Assembly: GCF_000814845.2 (NCBI RefSeq)
Contig: NZ_CP010431.2
Coordinates: forward strand, 3,472,001 to 3,536,000
Direction of reading: 5' to 3'
DNA: 64,000 bases
Source of the DNA: Pandoraea sputorum
GTDB lineage: Bacteria > Pseudomonadota > Gammaproteobacteria > Burkholderiales > Burkholderiaceae
The notes under the pieces were generated by a model, which ran no database searches, was not told the DNA's origin, and saw only the letters and a program-made list of their open reading frames with translations. Below are positions 1 through 7,244 of the stretch, one piece after another (position 1 is the first letter of the stretch; each line of letters opens with the position of its first letter). The translations under genes and the position numbers were made by a program.

Positions 1-479
1 GCACTGGCCCAACGCCATTCCTCTGCACTCATCGCACGCGTCAACACGGCGCTCGTCCCACACCAGTCGCCCCGCACGCTGTGCATATCCGACGTGTTGG
101 CGGACAGCCCCGCGCCGCTGTCGGCGCTCTCGCGCCAGCCTCGCGTAAGCGCGTGCGCGTCCAGCCCACAGGCTGCGATGAGATAGCGTTCGGAGAGCCG
201 CAGGCTGAAGTAGCGCAATGCGCTCGATTCGCCGTAGAGGTTATCGATGTCGAGCGGCGAGTCGCCAAAGCAAACATTGACGGTTCCCGCCCCCGCGTCG
301 AGTAGCGACGTGCCCCCGGCGGCCCACTGCAATGCACCGTCGAGCAAGAACACGATCTTGATATCTCCGCCCGCCAGCGACTCTCGCACCGAAGCACCTG
401 CCTGCGCCTGCTGTATGCCACGTACGAGCGACAACCCGTCGAGATCGACGGCATGCCGCCACGGCTGAGAAGTGACCAT
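1..479 (-). CDS. AraC-type transcriptional regulator, N-terminal part (cut by window edge)
   Basis: An open frame runs from an ATG at 479 through the left edge without a stop (159 codons visible), so the C-terminal half is missing. The visible part reads as a soluble sensor domain, with stretches such as KIVFLLDGALQ and GAGTVNVCFGDSP. This resembles the N-terminal domain of AraC regulators of the PchR (siderophore) type, but the helix-turn-helix that would prove it lies outside the window. A 15/19 match to the Fur box ends 23 bp upstream of the start codon, which fits an iron-controlled regulator. No strong Shine-Dalgarno sequence is visible. The reading frame is sure; the family is inferred. 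Confidence 0.5.
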   Translation of the reverse strand, partial: MVTSQPWRHAVDLDGLSLVRGIQQAQAGASVRESLAGGDIKIVFLLDGALQWAAGGTSLLDAGAGTVNVCFGDSPLDIDNLYGESSALRYFSLRLSERYLIAACGLDAHALTRGWRESADSGAGLSANTSDMHSVRGDWCGTSAVLTRAMSAEEWRWAS

Positions 480-501
480 TTGCGAAATGCCCAAATCAAA
501 T

Positions 502-520
502 GTTAATGAGACACATTATC
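502..520 (-). promoter_or_regulatory. Fur box upstream of the AraC-type gene
   Basis: The top strand reads gttaatgagacacattatc, which matches the 19-bp consensus GATAATGATAATCATTATC at 15 of 19 positions. It lies between the LysR gene and the AraC-type gene, just upstream of the latter's start. Under the classical model Fe2+-Fur would repress the gene in iron-replete cells. Confidence 0.65.
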
Positions 521-593
521 ATTTGAGCGTTCACTTTACGCAATTCGAGTGACCGCACTTCCCATTCGGCGAGAAGTGCGCAAGGTCGCGTAT

Positions 594-1490
594 CTACGCG
601 GGCTGCGCCTCTGCAACATATTCACGCATCACGCGCAGGAACGCTTCGCGTGCCGGATGCACGTCGACACCTCGATGGCGAACGAAGAAGTTCGGCACCG
701 CCGCGAGATCTTCCATCGCATGGCCGACGATGTTCGCCTCCTGACGATAACGCAGGTAAATCCCGCGCGGCACTAACGAATAGCCGACACCCGCACCGAC
801 ACAAGCCACGATGGTTGCGTAGCTGCCATAGCTGAGGATGCGTCCCGGCGTGACCGCATTCGCGGCGAGCCACTGCTCCATCGTGCCGCGATACGGGCAC
901 CCCTGCGGCCACATGAGCAACGTAGCGCCCGAGAGATCGGCCGCTTCGTGAACCCGCCCTGCTCGCGCGGGCGCGACGAGCACGATCGGCTCCCGGTAGA
1001 TCTCGTCGGCTACGACCGACATTTGCGCCTGTGCTTCCAGACACGCGGTGCCAGCAATCAGCGCAGCGTCGACGCGGCCGTGCTGAATTTCGTCGAGCAG
1101 ATTCAGCGACGTGTCCGTCACCAGATTCAGGCGCACTTTCGGATACGCCGCATGGAAGCGCGCGAGCACGGCGGGCAGCCGCGAGGTGGCCGACGATTCA
1201 ATCGCGCCCAGCGAGAAGTCGCCGGACGGCTCGTTTGCCGGATTGAGCGCGGCGCTCGCCTCGCGCGACAACGCCAGAATCCGGTCAGCGTAGCCAAGCA
1301 GCGTACGTCCGCTTGGCGTGAGTTGCAGACGGCGCCCCTGACGATGGAAGAGCTTCACGCCCACGGTGTGTTCGAGCGAGCGGATGCGGGCCGTCACGTT
1401 CGACTGAACGCAGTGCAATGCCTCGGCGGCCCCCAGCACGCTACCTTCGTCGACGATGGCCTTGAAGGTCTGAAGTTGTAGAAAGTCCAT
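594..1490 (-). CDS. LysR-family transcriptional regulator
   Basis: This is a 298-aa LysR-type regulator. The winged helix-turn-helix occupies about residues 1-60 (MDFLQLQTFKAIVDEG, then AAEALHCVQSNVTARIRSLE), followed by the helical linker and a periplasmic-binding-like effector domain. I chose the ATG at 1490 because LysR proteins start with this MDxxxLxxF pattern. An upstream ATG would add 26 residues encoded by an 11-bp tandem repeat, which looks like leader DNA. It is transcribed away from a DUF1127-like gene, and the shared region holds AGTGA/TCACT half-sites. The effector is unknown. Confidence 0.88.
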   Translation of the reverse strand: MDFLQLQTFKAIVDEGSVLGAAEALHCVQSNVTARIRSLEHTVGVKLFHRQGRRLQLTPSGRTLLGYADRILALSREASAALNPANEPSGDFSLGAIESSATSRLPAVLARFHAAYPKVRLNLVTDTSLNLLDEIQHGRVDAALIAGTACLEAQAQMSVVADEIYREPIVLVAPARAGRVHEAADLSGATLLMWPQGCPYRGTMEQWLAANAVTPGRILSYGSYATIVACVGAGVGYSLVPRGIYLRYRQEANIVGHAMEDLAAVPNFFVRHRGVDVHPAREAFLRVMREYVAEAQPA

Positions 1491-1505
1491 GAGGGGGCTC
1501 CGGGG

Positions 1506-1560
1506 GCAAGAAGCAGGCAAGAAGCAGGCAAGAAGCAGACAAGTCGCAGGCGGAAAGCAG
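1506..1560. repeat. 11-bp tandem repeat, five units
   Basis: Three perfect copies of gcaagaagcag (1506-1516, 1517-1527, 1528-1538) are followed by two degenerate copies (acaagtcgcag and gcggaaagcag). The array ends 15 bp from the LysR start codon, in its 5' leader. The unit is not a multiple of three, so copy-number change would shift any upstream-initiated frame and alter leader length. Confidence 0.85.
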
Positions 1561-1602
1561 GTAGGCATTCCGACAATGCCGGATGTTAAGCGAGTCGCGA
1601 CA

Positions 1603-1644
1603 TCACTTCAATAATAGTGAACAAAATCAGCTAAACAATTCACT
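1603..1644. promoter_or_regulatory. Candidate LysR operator in divergent region
   Basis: TCACT (1603-1607) and AGTGA (1616-1620) form an inverted repeat with an 8-bp spacer, and TTCACT recurs at 1639-1644. The AT-rich stretch lies between the divergently transcribed LysR and DUF1127-like genes, where LysR proteins usually bind. Assignment to this LysR is an inference. Confidence 0.35.
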
Positions 1645-1752
1645 TTTTTAGCGCATGGGAAAGGAATAAGCTTCGGGTTATCCCTAATGCGACGTCTGCC
1701 ATGACATCCCGTCTCCGGTCAGCACACCGCGCCCTGTGAAGGAAATCACATC

Positions 1753-1974
1753 ATGTACCGCCCTCTGTCCGCCGCAGCCAATCTGAACGCCACCGCACCG
1801 GTCGTTGCTGCGCCGGTCACGCCGCTCGGCCTGTTCTTCCGCGCCGTCGACCAATGGCGTCTGCACTACGAGCAAAAACTTCAGGTCGAAGCGCTCGCGA
1901 CGTTCGACGACACGTCGCTCGCGGACGTCGGCTACGCGCGCGATGCGTTCGGTCTGCGTCAGACGTCACGCTAA
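1753..1974 (+). CDS. DUF1127-like small protein
   Basis: A 73-residue protein. Its C-terminal half (WRLHYEQKLQVEALATFDDTSLADVGYARDAFG) follows the DUF1127 (YjiS-like) pattern of a tryptophan-basic helix, then leucines, then LxDxGxxRxxx. Such small proteins are widespread in proteobacteria, and some have been tied to phosphate/carbon metabolism and RNA binding, but no role can be read here. A GAAGGAAA ribosome-binding site lies about 9 bp before the ATG. It is divergent from the LysR gene, a plausible regulator. Confidence 0.72.
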   Translation: MYRPLSAAANLNATAPVVAAPVTPLGLFFRAVDQWRLHYEQKLQVEALATFDDTSLADVGYARDAFGLRQTSR

Positions 1975-1994
1975 GCCACTGTCCGAAAGTCGTT

Positions 1995-2029
1995 AAAAGC
2001 CCCCGAAAAATGGGGGAAACGGGGGCTTC
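1995..2029 (-). terminator. Hairpin upstream of prfB, terminator-like on the minus strand
   Basis: Arms aagccccc (1997-2004) and gggggctt (2021-2028) form an 8-bp stem. Only the minus-strand transcript has a short U run (TTTT) after it. It also sits just after the DUF1127-like gene and before prfB, so it may insulate the two. Confidence 0.45.
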
Positions 2030-2036
2030 GCTGCGT

Positions 2037-2042
2037 TATAAT
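2037..2042 (+). promoter_or_regulatory. Candidate -10 element of prfB
   Basis: A perfect TATAAT lies 35 bp before the prfB ATG. No good -35 hexamer is visible at 17 bp, since the hairpin occupies that region, so the call is tentative. Confidence 0.35.
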
Positions 2043-2076
2043 TCCGGTTTTCCCGAATTTGCAAACGCCCTAGCTC

Positions 2077-3181
2077 ATGGAAGCCGAACGCCTCAACGCC
2101 CTCGAATCCCTGCTCGCCGACCTGCGCACCCGCGTCGGCGAGCTCAGGGGGTATCTTTGACTTCGATGTCAAGCAAGCTCGCCTGACGGAAGTCAACAAG
2201 GAACTCGAAGATCCCAACATCTGGAACGATTCCAAGCGTGCCCAGGCACTGGGCAAGGAAAAGAAGGCGCTCGACAGCGTGGTCACGAACCTGACCGAGC
2301 TCGACACCGGCCTTTCCGACACGCAGGAATTGTTCGACATGGCCCGCGAAGAGGGCGACGAAGACTCGCTCCTGGCGCTCGAAAGCGACACTCAGGGTCT
2401 CGCCGCACGCGTGGGTGACATGGAGTTCCGCCGGATGTTCAACAACCCGGCCGACCCGAATAACTGCTTCATCGACATCCAGGCCGGCGCTGGCGGCACC
2501 GAAGCCAACGACTGGGCTGGCATGCTGCTGCGCCAATACCTCCGCTACTGCGAACGCAAGGGCTTCAAGGCCGAAGTGCTCGAAGTGTCGGACGGTGACG
2601 TCGCTGGCATCAAGAGCGCCTCGCTCAAGGTCACGGGCGACTACGCCTACGGCTATCTGCGTACCGAGACCGGCGTCCACCGTCTGGTGCGTAAATCGCC
2701 GTTCGACTCGTCGGGCGGCCGTCACACCTCGTTTGCCAGCCTGTTCGTCTATCCGGAAGTCGATGACTCGATCGAAATCGACATCAATCCGGCCGACGTG
2801 CGTACCGACACGTATCGTGCCTCGGGCGCAGGGGGTCAGCACATCAACAAGACCGACTCCGCCGTGCGTCTGACGCACATTCCAACGGGCATCGTCGTCG
2901 CCTGCCAGAACGACCGTTCGCAGCACCGCAACCGCGCCGAAGCGTGGGACATGCTCCGCTCGCGTCTGTTCGAACACGAAATGCGCAAGCGCCGTGCCGA
3001 ACAGGACAAGCTCGAATCGAGCAAGACCGATGTGGGTTGGGGTCACCAGATTCGCTCGTACGTGCTCGACCAGTCGCGCGTGAAGGATTTGCGTACCAGC
3101 GTGGAAACCGGCAACACCGGCAAGGTGCTCGACGGCGACCTGGACGACTTCATCTCGGCGAGCCTCAAGCAGGGAGTGTAA
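2077..3181 (+). CDS. prfB: Peptide chain release factor 2 (programmed +1 frameshift)
   Basis: RF2 releases finished peptides at UGA and UAA codons. The gene needs a +1 frameshift. The first frame, from ATG 2077, reads 26 codons to CTT and meets an in-frame TGA at 2158-2160; slipping on CTTTGAC continues in the next frame to TAA at 3179-3181, giving 367 residues (365 in E. coli). The Shine-Dalgarno-like AGGGGG that stimulates slippage is present. The tripeptide anticodon SPF is at residues 207-209 and the catalytic GGQ at 252-254, as expected for RF2. ivy follows 3 bp downstream and then lysS, so this is the first gene of an operon. prfB-lysS linkage is also seen in E. coli. Confidence 0.97.
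2146..2161 (+). other. prfB: prfB programmed frameshift site
   Basis: AGGGGG at 2146-2151 is followed by TAT and then the slippery CTT-TGA-C at 2155-2161. This is the canonical autoregulatory arrangement: scarce RF2 makes the ribosome pause at UGA and slip into +1. It is not a sequencing error or pseudogene. Confidence 0.97.
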
Positions 3182-3184
3182 GGA

Positions 3185-3664
3185 ATGGCGTTTGTCCGCA
3201 CGCTAGCCGTGTGGGTGGTGAGTGCGCTGTGTCTGCAGCGCGCCGCCGTGGCTGCCCCGGCGAGTACGCCGGGTGCACCGGGTGCGAGTCCCGAGACGGG
3301 GCCGTATCTGCATGAACTGCTCAAGCGCCCGGATTTTTCGGGCGCTTATGCACGCATCGTTGCACCGCGCAATGTGCCCGCGTGGGTGCGTCAGGGGGGA
3401 ACCTCGACGCCGTCGCAACGGGTGAGTGTCGCCGGCAAGCCCTGGCTGCTGGTGCAGAGCTGCAAGCCGCACGACTGCCCTAGCGAGTACGTCCACATTT
3501 TGTATGAGCCGCGCTCGCAGTCGATCGCGGCGCTGTTTGTGCGGGACCCGAGTGCTGCGGCCAATGCCAGCCCGCATCAGGATCGCACCGAACTGATCTG
3601 GCTGGGCGCGCCCGATGGCTCGCTCAAGAATGCGCTGCTCCACACGCTGCGTTTTACCGAATAA
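3185..3664 (+). CDS. ivy: Ivy-family lysozyme inhibitor precursor
   Basis: A 159-aa exported protein with an N-terminal signal peptide (hydrophobic residues 5-24, AVAA/P cleavage region). The motif CKPHDC at residues 93-98 is the disulfide-closed inhibitory loop of Ivy, whose histidine enters the lysozyme active site. [14 protein letters not shown] before it is also typical. Ivy protects peptidoglycan in the periplasm from c-type (animal) lysozymes and perhaps from the cell's own lytic transglycosylases. A GGGAG lies about 9 bp upstream of the ATG. Its position between prfB and lysS means it is probably co-transcribed with translation genes, an unusual setting. Confidence 0.85.
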   Translation: MAFVRTLAVWVVSALCLQRAAVAAPASTPGAPGASPETGPYLHELLKRPDFSGAYARIVAPRNVPAWVRQGGTSTPSQRVSVAGKPWLLVQSCKPHDCPSEYVHILYEPRSQSIAALFVRDPSAAANASPHQDRTELIWLGAPDGSLKNALLHTLRFTE

Positions 3665-3680
3665 CTTCATCGTTCGCATC

Positions 3681-5225
3681 ATGACCGATCAAAACACTCC
3701 GGCCGACTCGGCCAATCAGGCCAACGACCTGCCGCAGGACGACAACAAGCTCATCGCCGAGCGCCGCGAGAAGCTGACGGCAATCCGCGCGGGCGGCATC
3801 GCGTTCCCGAACGACTTCCGTCCCGAACAGCACGCTGGCGATCTGCAAGCCCGCTATCAGGACGTGGAAAACGAAGCGCTCGAGGCCGAGCCCATCGCCG
3901 TGTCGGTGGCTGGTCGCATGATGCTCAAGCGCGTGATGGGCAAGGCCGCTTTCGCCACCGTGCAGGATGGCAGCAGTCATATCCAGTTCTTCATCGGTCG
4001 CGACGACGTCGGTGCAGAATCGATGACCGCCTTCAAGGGCTGGGACATCGGCGACATCATCGCGGCAACCGGTACGCTGTTCCGCACCCGCACTGGCGAA
4101 CTGTCGGTCAAGGTCAAGGAACTGCGATTGCTTGCCAAGGCGCTGCGCCCCCTGCCGGACAAGTTCCACGGTCTGGCCGATCAGGAAACGAAGTACCGTC
4201 AACGCTACGTCGATCTGATTACGTCGCCAGAAACGCGCAACACCTTCCGCGCCCGCGCGAAGGCCATCGCATCGATTCGTCAGTACATGACGAGCGCCGA
4301 CTTCATGGAAGTCGAAACGCCGATGCTGCACCCGATCCCGGGGGGCGCGGCAGCCAAGCCGTTCATCACGCATCACAATGCGCTCGACATGCAGATGTAT
4401 CTGCGTATCGCGCCTGAGCTGTATTTGAAACGCCTGATCGTCGGCGGCTTCGAGCGTGTGTTCGAAATCAACCGTAACTTCCGTAATGAAGGCGTCTCGC
4501 CGCGTCACAATCCGGAATTCACGATGATGGAGTTCTACGCGGCCTATACGGATTACCGTTGGCTGATGGACTTCACTGAAGCGCTGATCCGTCGTGCCGC
4601 GATTGACGCGCGCGGCACCGCGACGATCGAATATCAGGGCCGCGAACTCGACCTGTCCAAGCCGTTCCATCGCCTGACGATCGTCGAAGCGATCCGCAAG
4701 TACGCGCCGGAGTACACCGACGCGCAACTCGCCGATATCGATTTCGTGCGTGGCGCGCTGGGCAAGTACGGCGTGAAGGTCGATGCCCCGCAGTTCAAGA
4801 ACGCAGGCCTCGGCGCGCTGCAACTGGCGCTGTTCGAAGAGACCGCCGAGAGCCAGCTCTGGGAACCGACGTTCATCGTCGATTACCCGGTGGAAGTTTC
4901 GCCGCTGGCGCGCGCCTCGGACACGCTGCCGGGCATCACCGAGCGCTTCGAACTGTTCATCACGGGCCGTGAAATCGCTAACGGTTTCTCGGAGTTGAAC
5001 GATCCTGAAGATCAGGCCGCACGCTTCCGTGCACAGGTCGAGCAGAAGGACGCTGGCGACGAAGAAGCGATGTACTACGATGCCGACTACATTCGTGCAC
5101 TCGAGTACGGCATGCCCCCGACGGGCGGCTGCGGCATCGGCATCGATCGCCTGATCATGCTGCTCACCGACAGCCCGAACATTCGCGACGTGCTGCTGTT
5201 CCCGCACCTGCGCCGCGAAGACTGA
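3681..5225 (+). CDS. lysS: Lysyl-tRNA synthetase, class II
   Basis: Charges tRNA-Lys in the cytoplasm; 514 aa, normal for bacterial LysRS-II. An N-terminal OB-fold anticodon-binding domain (about 65-170) is followed by the catalytic domain. Motif 1 is around [21 protein letters not shown], motif 2 is [20 protein letters not shown], and motif 3 is [13 protein letters not shown] near the C-terminus. The ATG at 3681 begins MTDQNTPAD; a longer frame upstream would overlap ivy and lacks family similarity. It is the last gene of the prfB-ivy-lysS run, 16 bp after ivy, and is followed by a strong terminator. Confidence 0.96.
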   Translation: MTDQNTPADSANQANDLPQDDNKLIAERREKLTAIRAGGIAFPNDFRPEQHAGDLQARYQDVENEALEAEPIAVSVAGRMMLKRVMGKAAFATVQDGSSHIQFFIGRDDVGAESMTAFKGWDIGDIIAATGTLFRTRTGELSVKVKELRLLAKALRPLPDKFHGLADQETKYRQRYVDLITSPETRNTFRARAKAIASIRQYMTSADFMEVETPMLHPIPGGAAAKPFITHHNALDMQMYLRIAPELYLKRLIVGGFERVFEINRNFRNEGVSPRHNPEFTMMEFYAAYTDYRWLMDFTEALIRRAAIDARGTATIEYQGRELDLSKPFHRLTIVEAIRKYAPEYTDAQLADIDFVRGALGKYGVKVDAPQFKNAGLGALQLALFEETAESQLWEPTFIVDYPVEVSPLARASDTLPGITERFELFITGREIANGFSELNDPEDQAARFRAQVEQKDAGDEEAMYYDADYIRALEYGMPPTGGCGIGIDRLIMLLTDSPNIRDVLLFPHLRRED

Positions 5226-5285
5226 TCGGTGCTGATCGTTCGGCGTGGTGTTCCGTGCCGACGATTCGCTAAGACCGCGCAGCAA

Positions 5286-5323
5286 AGAAAAAGCCGCATC
5301 CCTTCCGAGGCTGCGGCTTTTTT
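5286..5323. terminator. Bidirectional intrinsic terminator
   Basis: Arms aaaagccgca and tgcggctttttt flank a 13-nt loop. U tracts follow on both strands, so it can end lysS (plus) and the unknown gene that ends at 5341 (minus). Confidence 0.85.
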
Positions 5324-5340
5324 CATGGCCCGGCGCGACG

Positions 5341-6462
5341 TCAGCGGCGCGAGATCCACGACCGCCCGTCGTCTTCAGACACCGGGCTATCCGATTCGCT
5401 TGTAGTTTCCCCCTCCGAAGGCATCACCGTCGTTGGCGTTTGCGTCACTGCTTCTGTGCAGGTTTGCCGACGGCGCGTCAGCGCATCCTCCCCTTTCCGG
5501 CCAACCAACGATTTTCGCCAATCGGTCCCCGCACATGCGACGAGAAAGTCGTTGATCTCGATCACCGCTACCCTTGCAGCCTCGCCCTCCTTCCCCATGC
5601 GCTCGACCGACCGGGTCACATTCGCCAGACAGTCGACGAGCCCACCCGCATGCATGTGAAATGCCACGATGCGCGCGCAGATAGTGTCCGCAACCTCCCC
5701 CGCTGCCCGGGTCGCAAGATGCGGCAGCACGGCGCGCCCGACAGCGCAAAAAAGCTCCGTATTCGGATCCGCGGCCCACACGGATTCGTCGATCATCGGC
5801 ATGACCACACGCCAGGACGGGGCCAACGCACGCCATCCGAGATCGTACTCGAGCGCCGCCATCGTTCCCGGCTCGAACCCCGGCTCACGGATGTACACCG
5901 ACGGCAGCGATAGCGCCTCGACGGTGGCAAATTCACTGACGTCCACCTTTTGGTCAGCCGCCCGAGGCGACTGCGTGGATGCCGCAGCATTCGCTTCCAA
6001 AGACAGGTCGGCGTCGCTCCGCCGCAGCTCTGCCAAGCCGACGCCCAAGCACGACATGCGGGCGGCAATATCCGACGGCACATCCCCCGCGCGAACGTCG
6101 GCGGGGCATCCGTGCGCACCACGGGTCGCATCGAGCATCTCCATCCAGAGCACGCCGACCCGATTCTCGTTCAGGAACGCCACGCGATCCGGATCGGAAT
6201 GCAAATGCATGATGGTGCGCCCGTCGACCTGCACCTCCACGGGCGCTTCACGCGGCAGCAGCGCCCGACACGGCGCGCGCACTACAGGCTCGACGACGGC
6301 AGGTAGAACGCGGGCGCCTTCGAAATCGGACGCCAGTGAAATGCTCGACAATCGCTCGGAGGTTATCGGCGAAAGTGCGGGAAGCCCACCTCCGAGTGCG
6401 TTGAGAGAGGGGGCAGCAAAGGCGCTTGCAGCGTAGCTCGATACCGATGGCAAGGCTGGCAT
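5341..6462 (-). CDS. Unrecognised 373-aa protein (possible distant DUF1444 relative)
   Basis: I do not recognise this protein. The N-terminal 60 residues are rich in Ser, Ala and Leu without a signal peptide, residues 60-180 have no obvious motif, and the C-terminus is a low-complexity Thr/Ser/Glu/Asp tail ending DDGRSWISRR. The stretch HAGGLVDCLANVTRSVERMG followed by AVIEINDFLVACAGTDWRKS can be laid beside the C-terminal part of the DUF1444-like protein encoded just upstream. They share the AGxLV, SVE and (I)xxNxxFxVAxxTD positions, which suggests diverged tandem paralogs. GGAG lies 6-7 bp before the ATG. It is the last gene of a minus-strand unit behind the GT87 and DUF1444-like genes. A secreted effector role cannot be excluded but has no direct support. 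Confidence 0.6.
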   Translation of the reverse strand: MPALPSVSSYAASAFAAPSLNALGGGLPALSPITSERLSSISLASDFEGARVLPAVVEPVVRAPCRALLPREAPVEVQVDGRTIMHLHSDPDRVAFLNENRVGVLWMEMLDATRGAHGCPADVRAGDVPSDIAARMSCLGVGLAELRRSDADLSLEANAAASTQSPRAADQKVDVSEFATVEALSLPSVYIREPGFEPGTMAALEYDLGWRALAPSWRVVMPMIDESVWAADPNTELFCAVGRAVLPHLATRAAGEVADTICARIVAFHMHAGGLVDCLANVTRSVERMGKEGEAARVAVIEINDFLVACAGTDWRKSLVGRKGEDALTRRRQTCTEAVTQTPTTVMPSEGETTSESDSPVSEDDGRSWISRR

Positions 6463-6570
6463 ACGTAGTCTCCAGTGACGGCAGCGAAATGTGCCGTGAA
6501 TGAGTCTAGGTAACCGTCGATGTCACGTTTTGGGGTCGCGAGCGGCCGCTATGTGAAACGAGTCAATACG

Positions 6571-6597
6571 AAAGTCCGCTTTTAGAAAGCCGGACTT
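6571..6597 (-). terminator. Hairpin overlapping the stop codon of the DUF1444-like gene
   Basis: On the minus strand aagtcc-g-gcttt and aaagc-ggactt pair around the TAA stop, with one bulged G. There is only a weak U run (TTTCG), so it may be a partial terminator or a processing hairpin between two genes of the unit. Confidence 0.4.
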
Positions 6598-7184
6598 CCG
6601 CGATAAGCGGACGGCCAGTCGCCGTCGAGACGCAACCAGCTACGCGAGATGGGGAGCACCGCACCGTTCGATGCGCCTTCGATCAACTGACGCAGCGCGA
6701 GCGACGAAAGCGTCTTCGTGTCGGTGGGAAACGCCACCACGAAAGTCCGGTTCACCGCGATGGCCGCAAATTCCGTCGTCTCGAAGTGCTCCACCATCGA
6801 CTGGTACAGGTTGCCCAGCACGAGCGCACCGGCGGGCGCCATCCAGTTGCCGCGCGAGCCTCCGACCGTCGTCCCGTCGTCGAGTCGCGCGATCCCAAAT
6901 TCGAAGTGACGCGCGGTCCATGCCCGCGAGAGATTGGAGGCCGCCTGCGCGAATATCGCTTCAAAGGTCAGGTCAGCCGCCTTCAGATCGTTGCCGTGAA
7001 GGCGTCGAAGTCCCGTAGGGCTATCGAGCACGAGCGTGACGAAGACATCGTCGGAAAATGGCTCCGTGACATCACCCTCGGGATCGTGCGCGTCAACCCA
7101 CGCGCGTTGCACGACGTACGGATAGATATGCGGATGGCAAGCCGCATCGAGCGGCGTTTCAAGAGCAGGTAGCGTATCGATCAT
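6582..7184 (-). CDS. DUF1444 (YtpQ)-like protein
   Basis: 200 aa, cytoplasmic. The order of elements fits DUF1444: DVFVTLVLDSPTGLRRLHGNDL, a helix with ASNL at about residue 83, then GNWMAPAGALVLGNLYQSMVEHF, a strand AAIAVNRTFVVAFPTDTKTL, and a C-terminal LPISRSWLRLDGDWP. The family is uncharacterised. No catalytic residues stand out. The gene lies 60 bp after the GT87 gene and 119 bp before the unknown 373-aa gene on the same strand, so the three may be co-transcribed. No good Shine-Dalgarno sequence precedes the ATG. The family call rests on pattern memory and needs a profile search. Confidence 0.55.
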   Translation of the reverse strand: MIDTLPALETPLDAACHPHIYPYVVQRAWVDAHDPEGDVTEPFSDDVFVTLVLDSPTGLRRLHGNDLKAADLTFEAIFAQAASNLSRAWTARHFEFGIARLDDGTTVGGSRGNWMAPAGALVLGNLYQSMVEHFETTEFAAIAVNRTFVVAFPTDTKTLSSLALRQLIEGASNGAVLPISRSWLRLDGDWPSAYRGSPAF

Positions 7185-7244
7185 GACGGTGGGACAGGTC
7201 GATGGGGATGACGTTCACAGACAATGCGTGCCATTATGCGCGCG

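Noticed and set aside
555..579. Terminator after the LysR gene
   Set aside because: gcacttc/gaagtgc can pair (7 bp) but the loop is 11 nt and no U run follows on the minus strand; too weak to call.
1506..1560. CRISPR-like repeat
   Set aside because: The 11-bp units are directly adjacent with no spacers, so it is a simple tandem repeat.
2077..2160. Apparent nonsense mutation in prfB
   Set aside because: The TGA sits in the canonical CTTTGAC slip site behind AGGGGG, so this is the programmed frameshift and not a pseudogene.
3654..5285. 543-codon open frame antisense to lysS
   Set aside because: Shadow frame rich in Arg, Val and Asp; lysS motifs are intact on the other strand.
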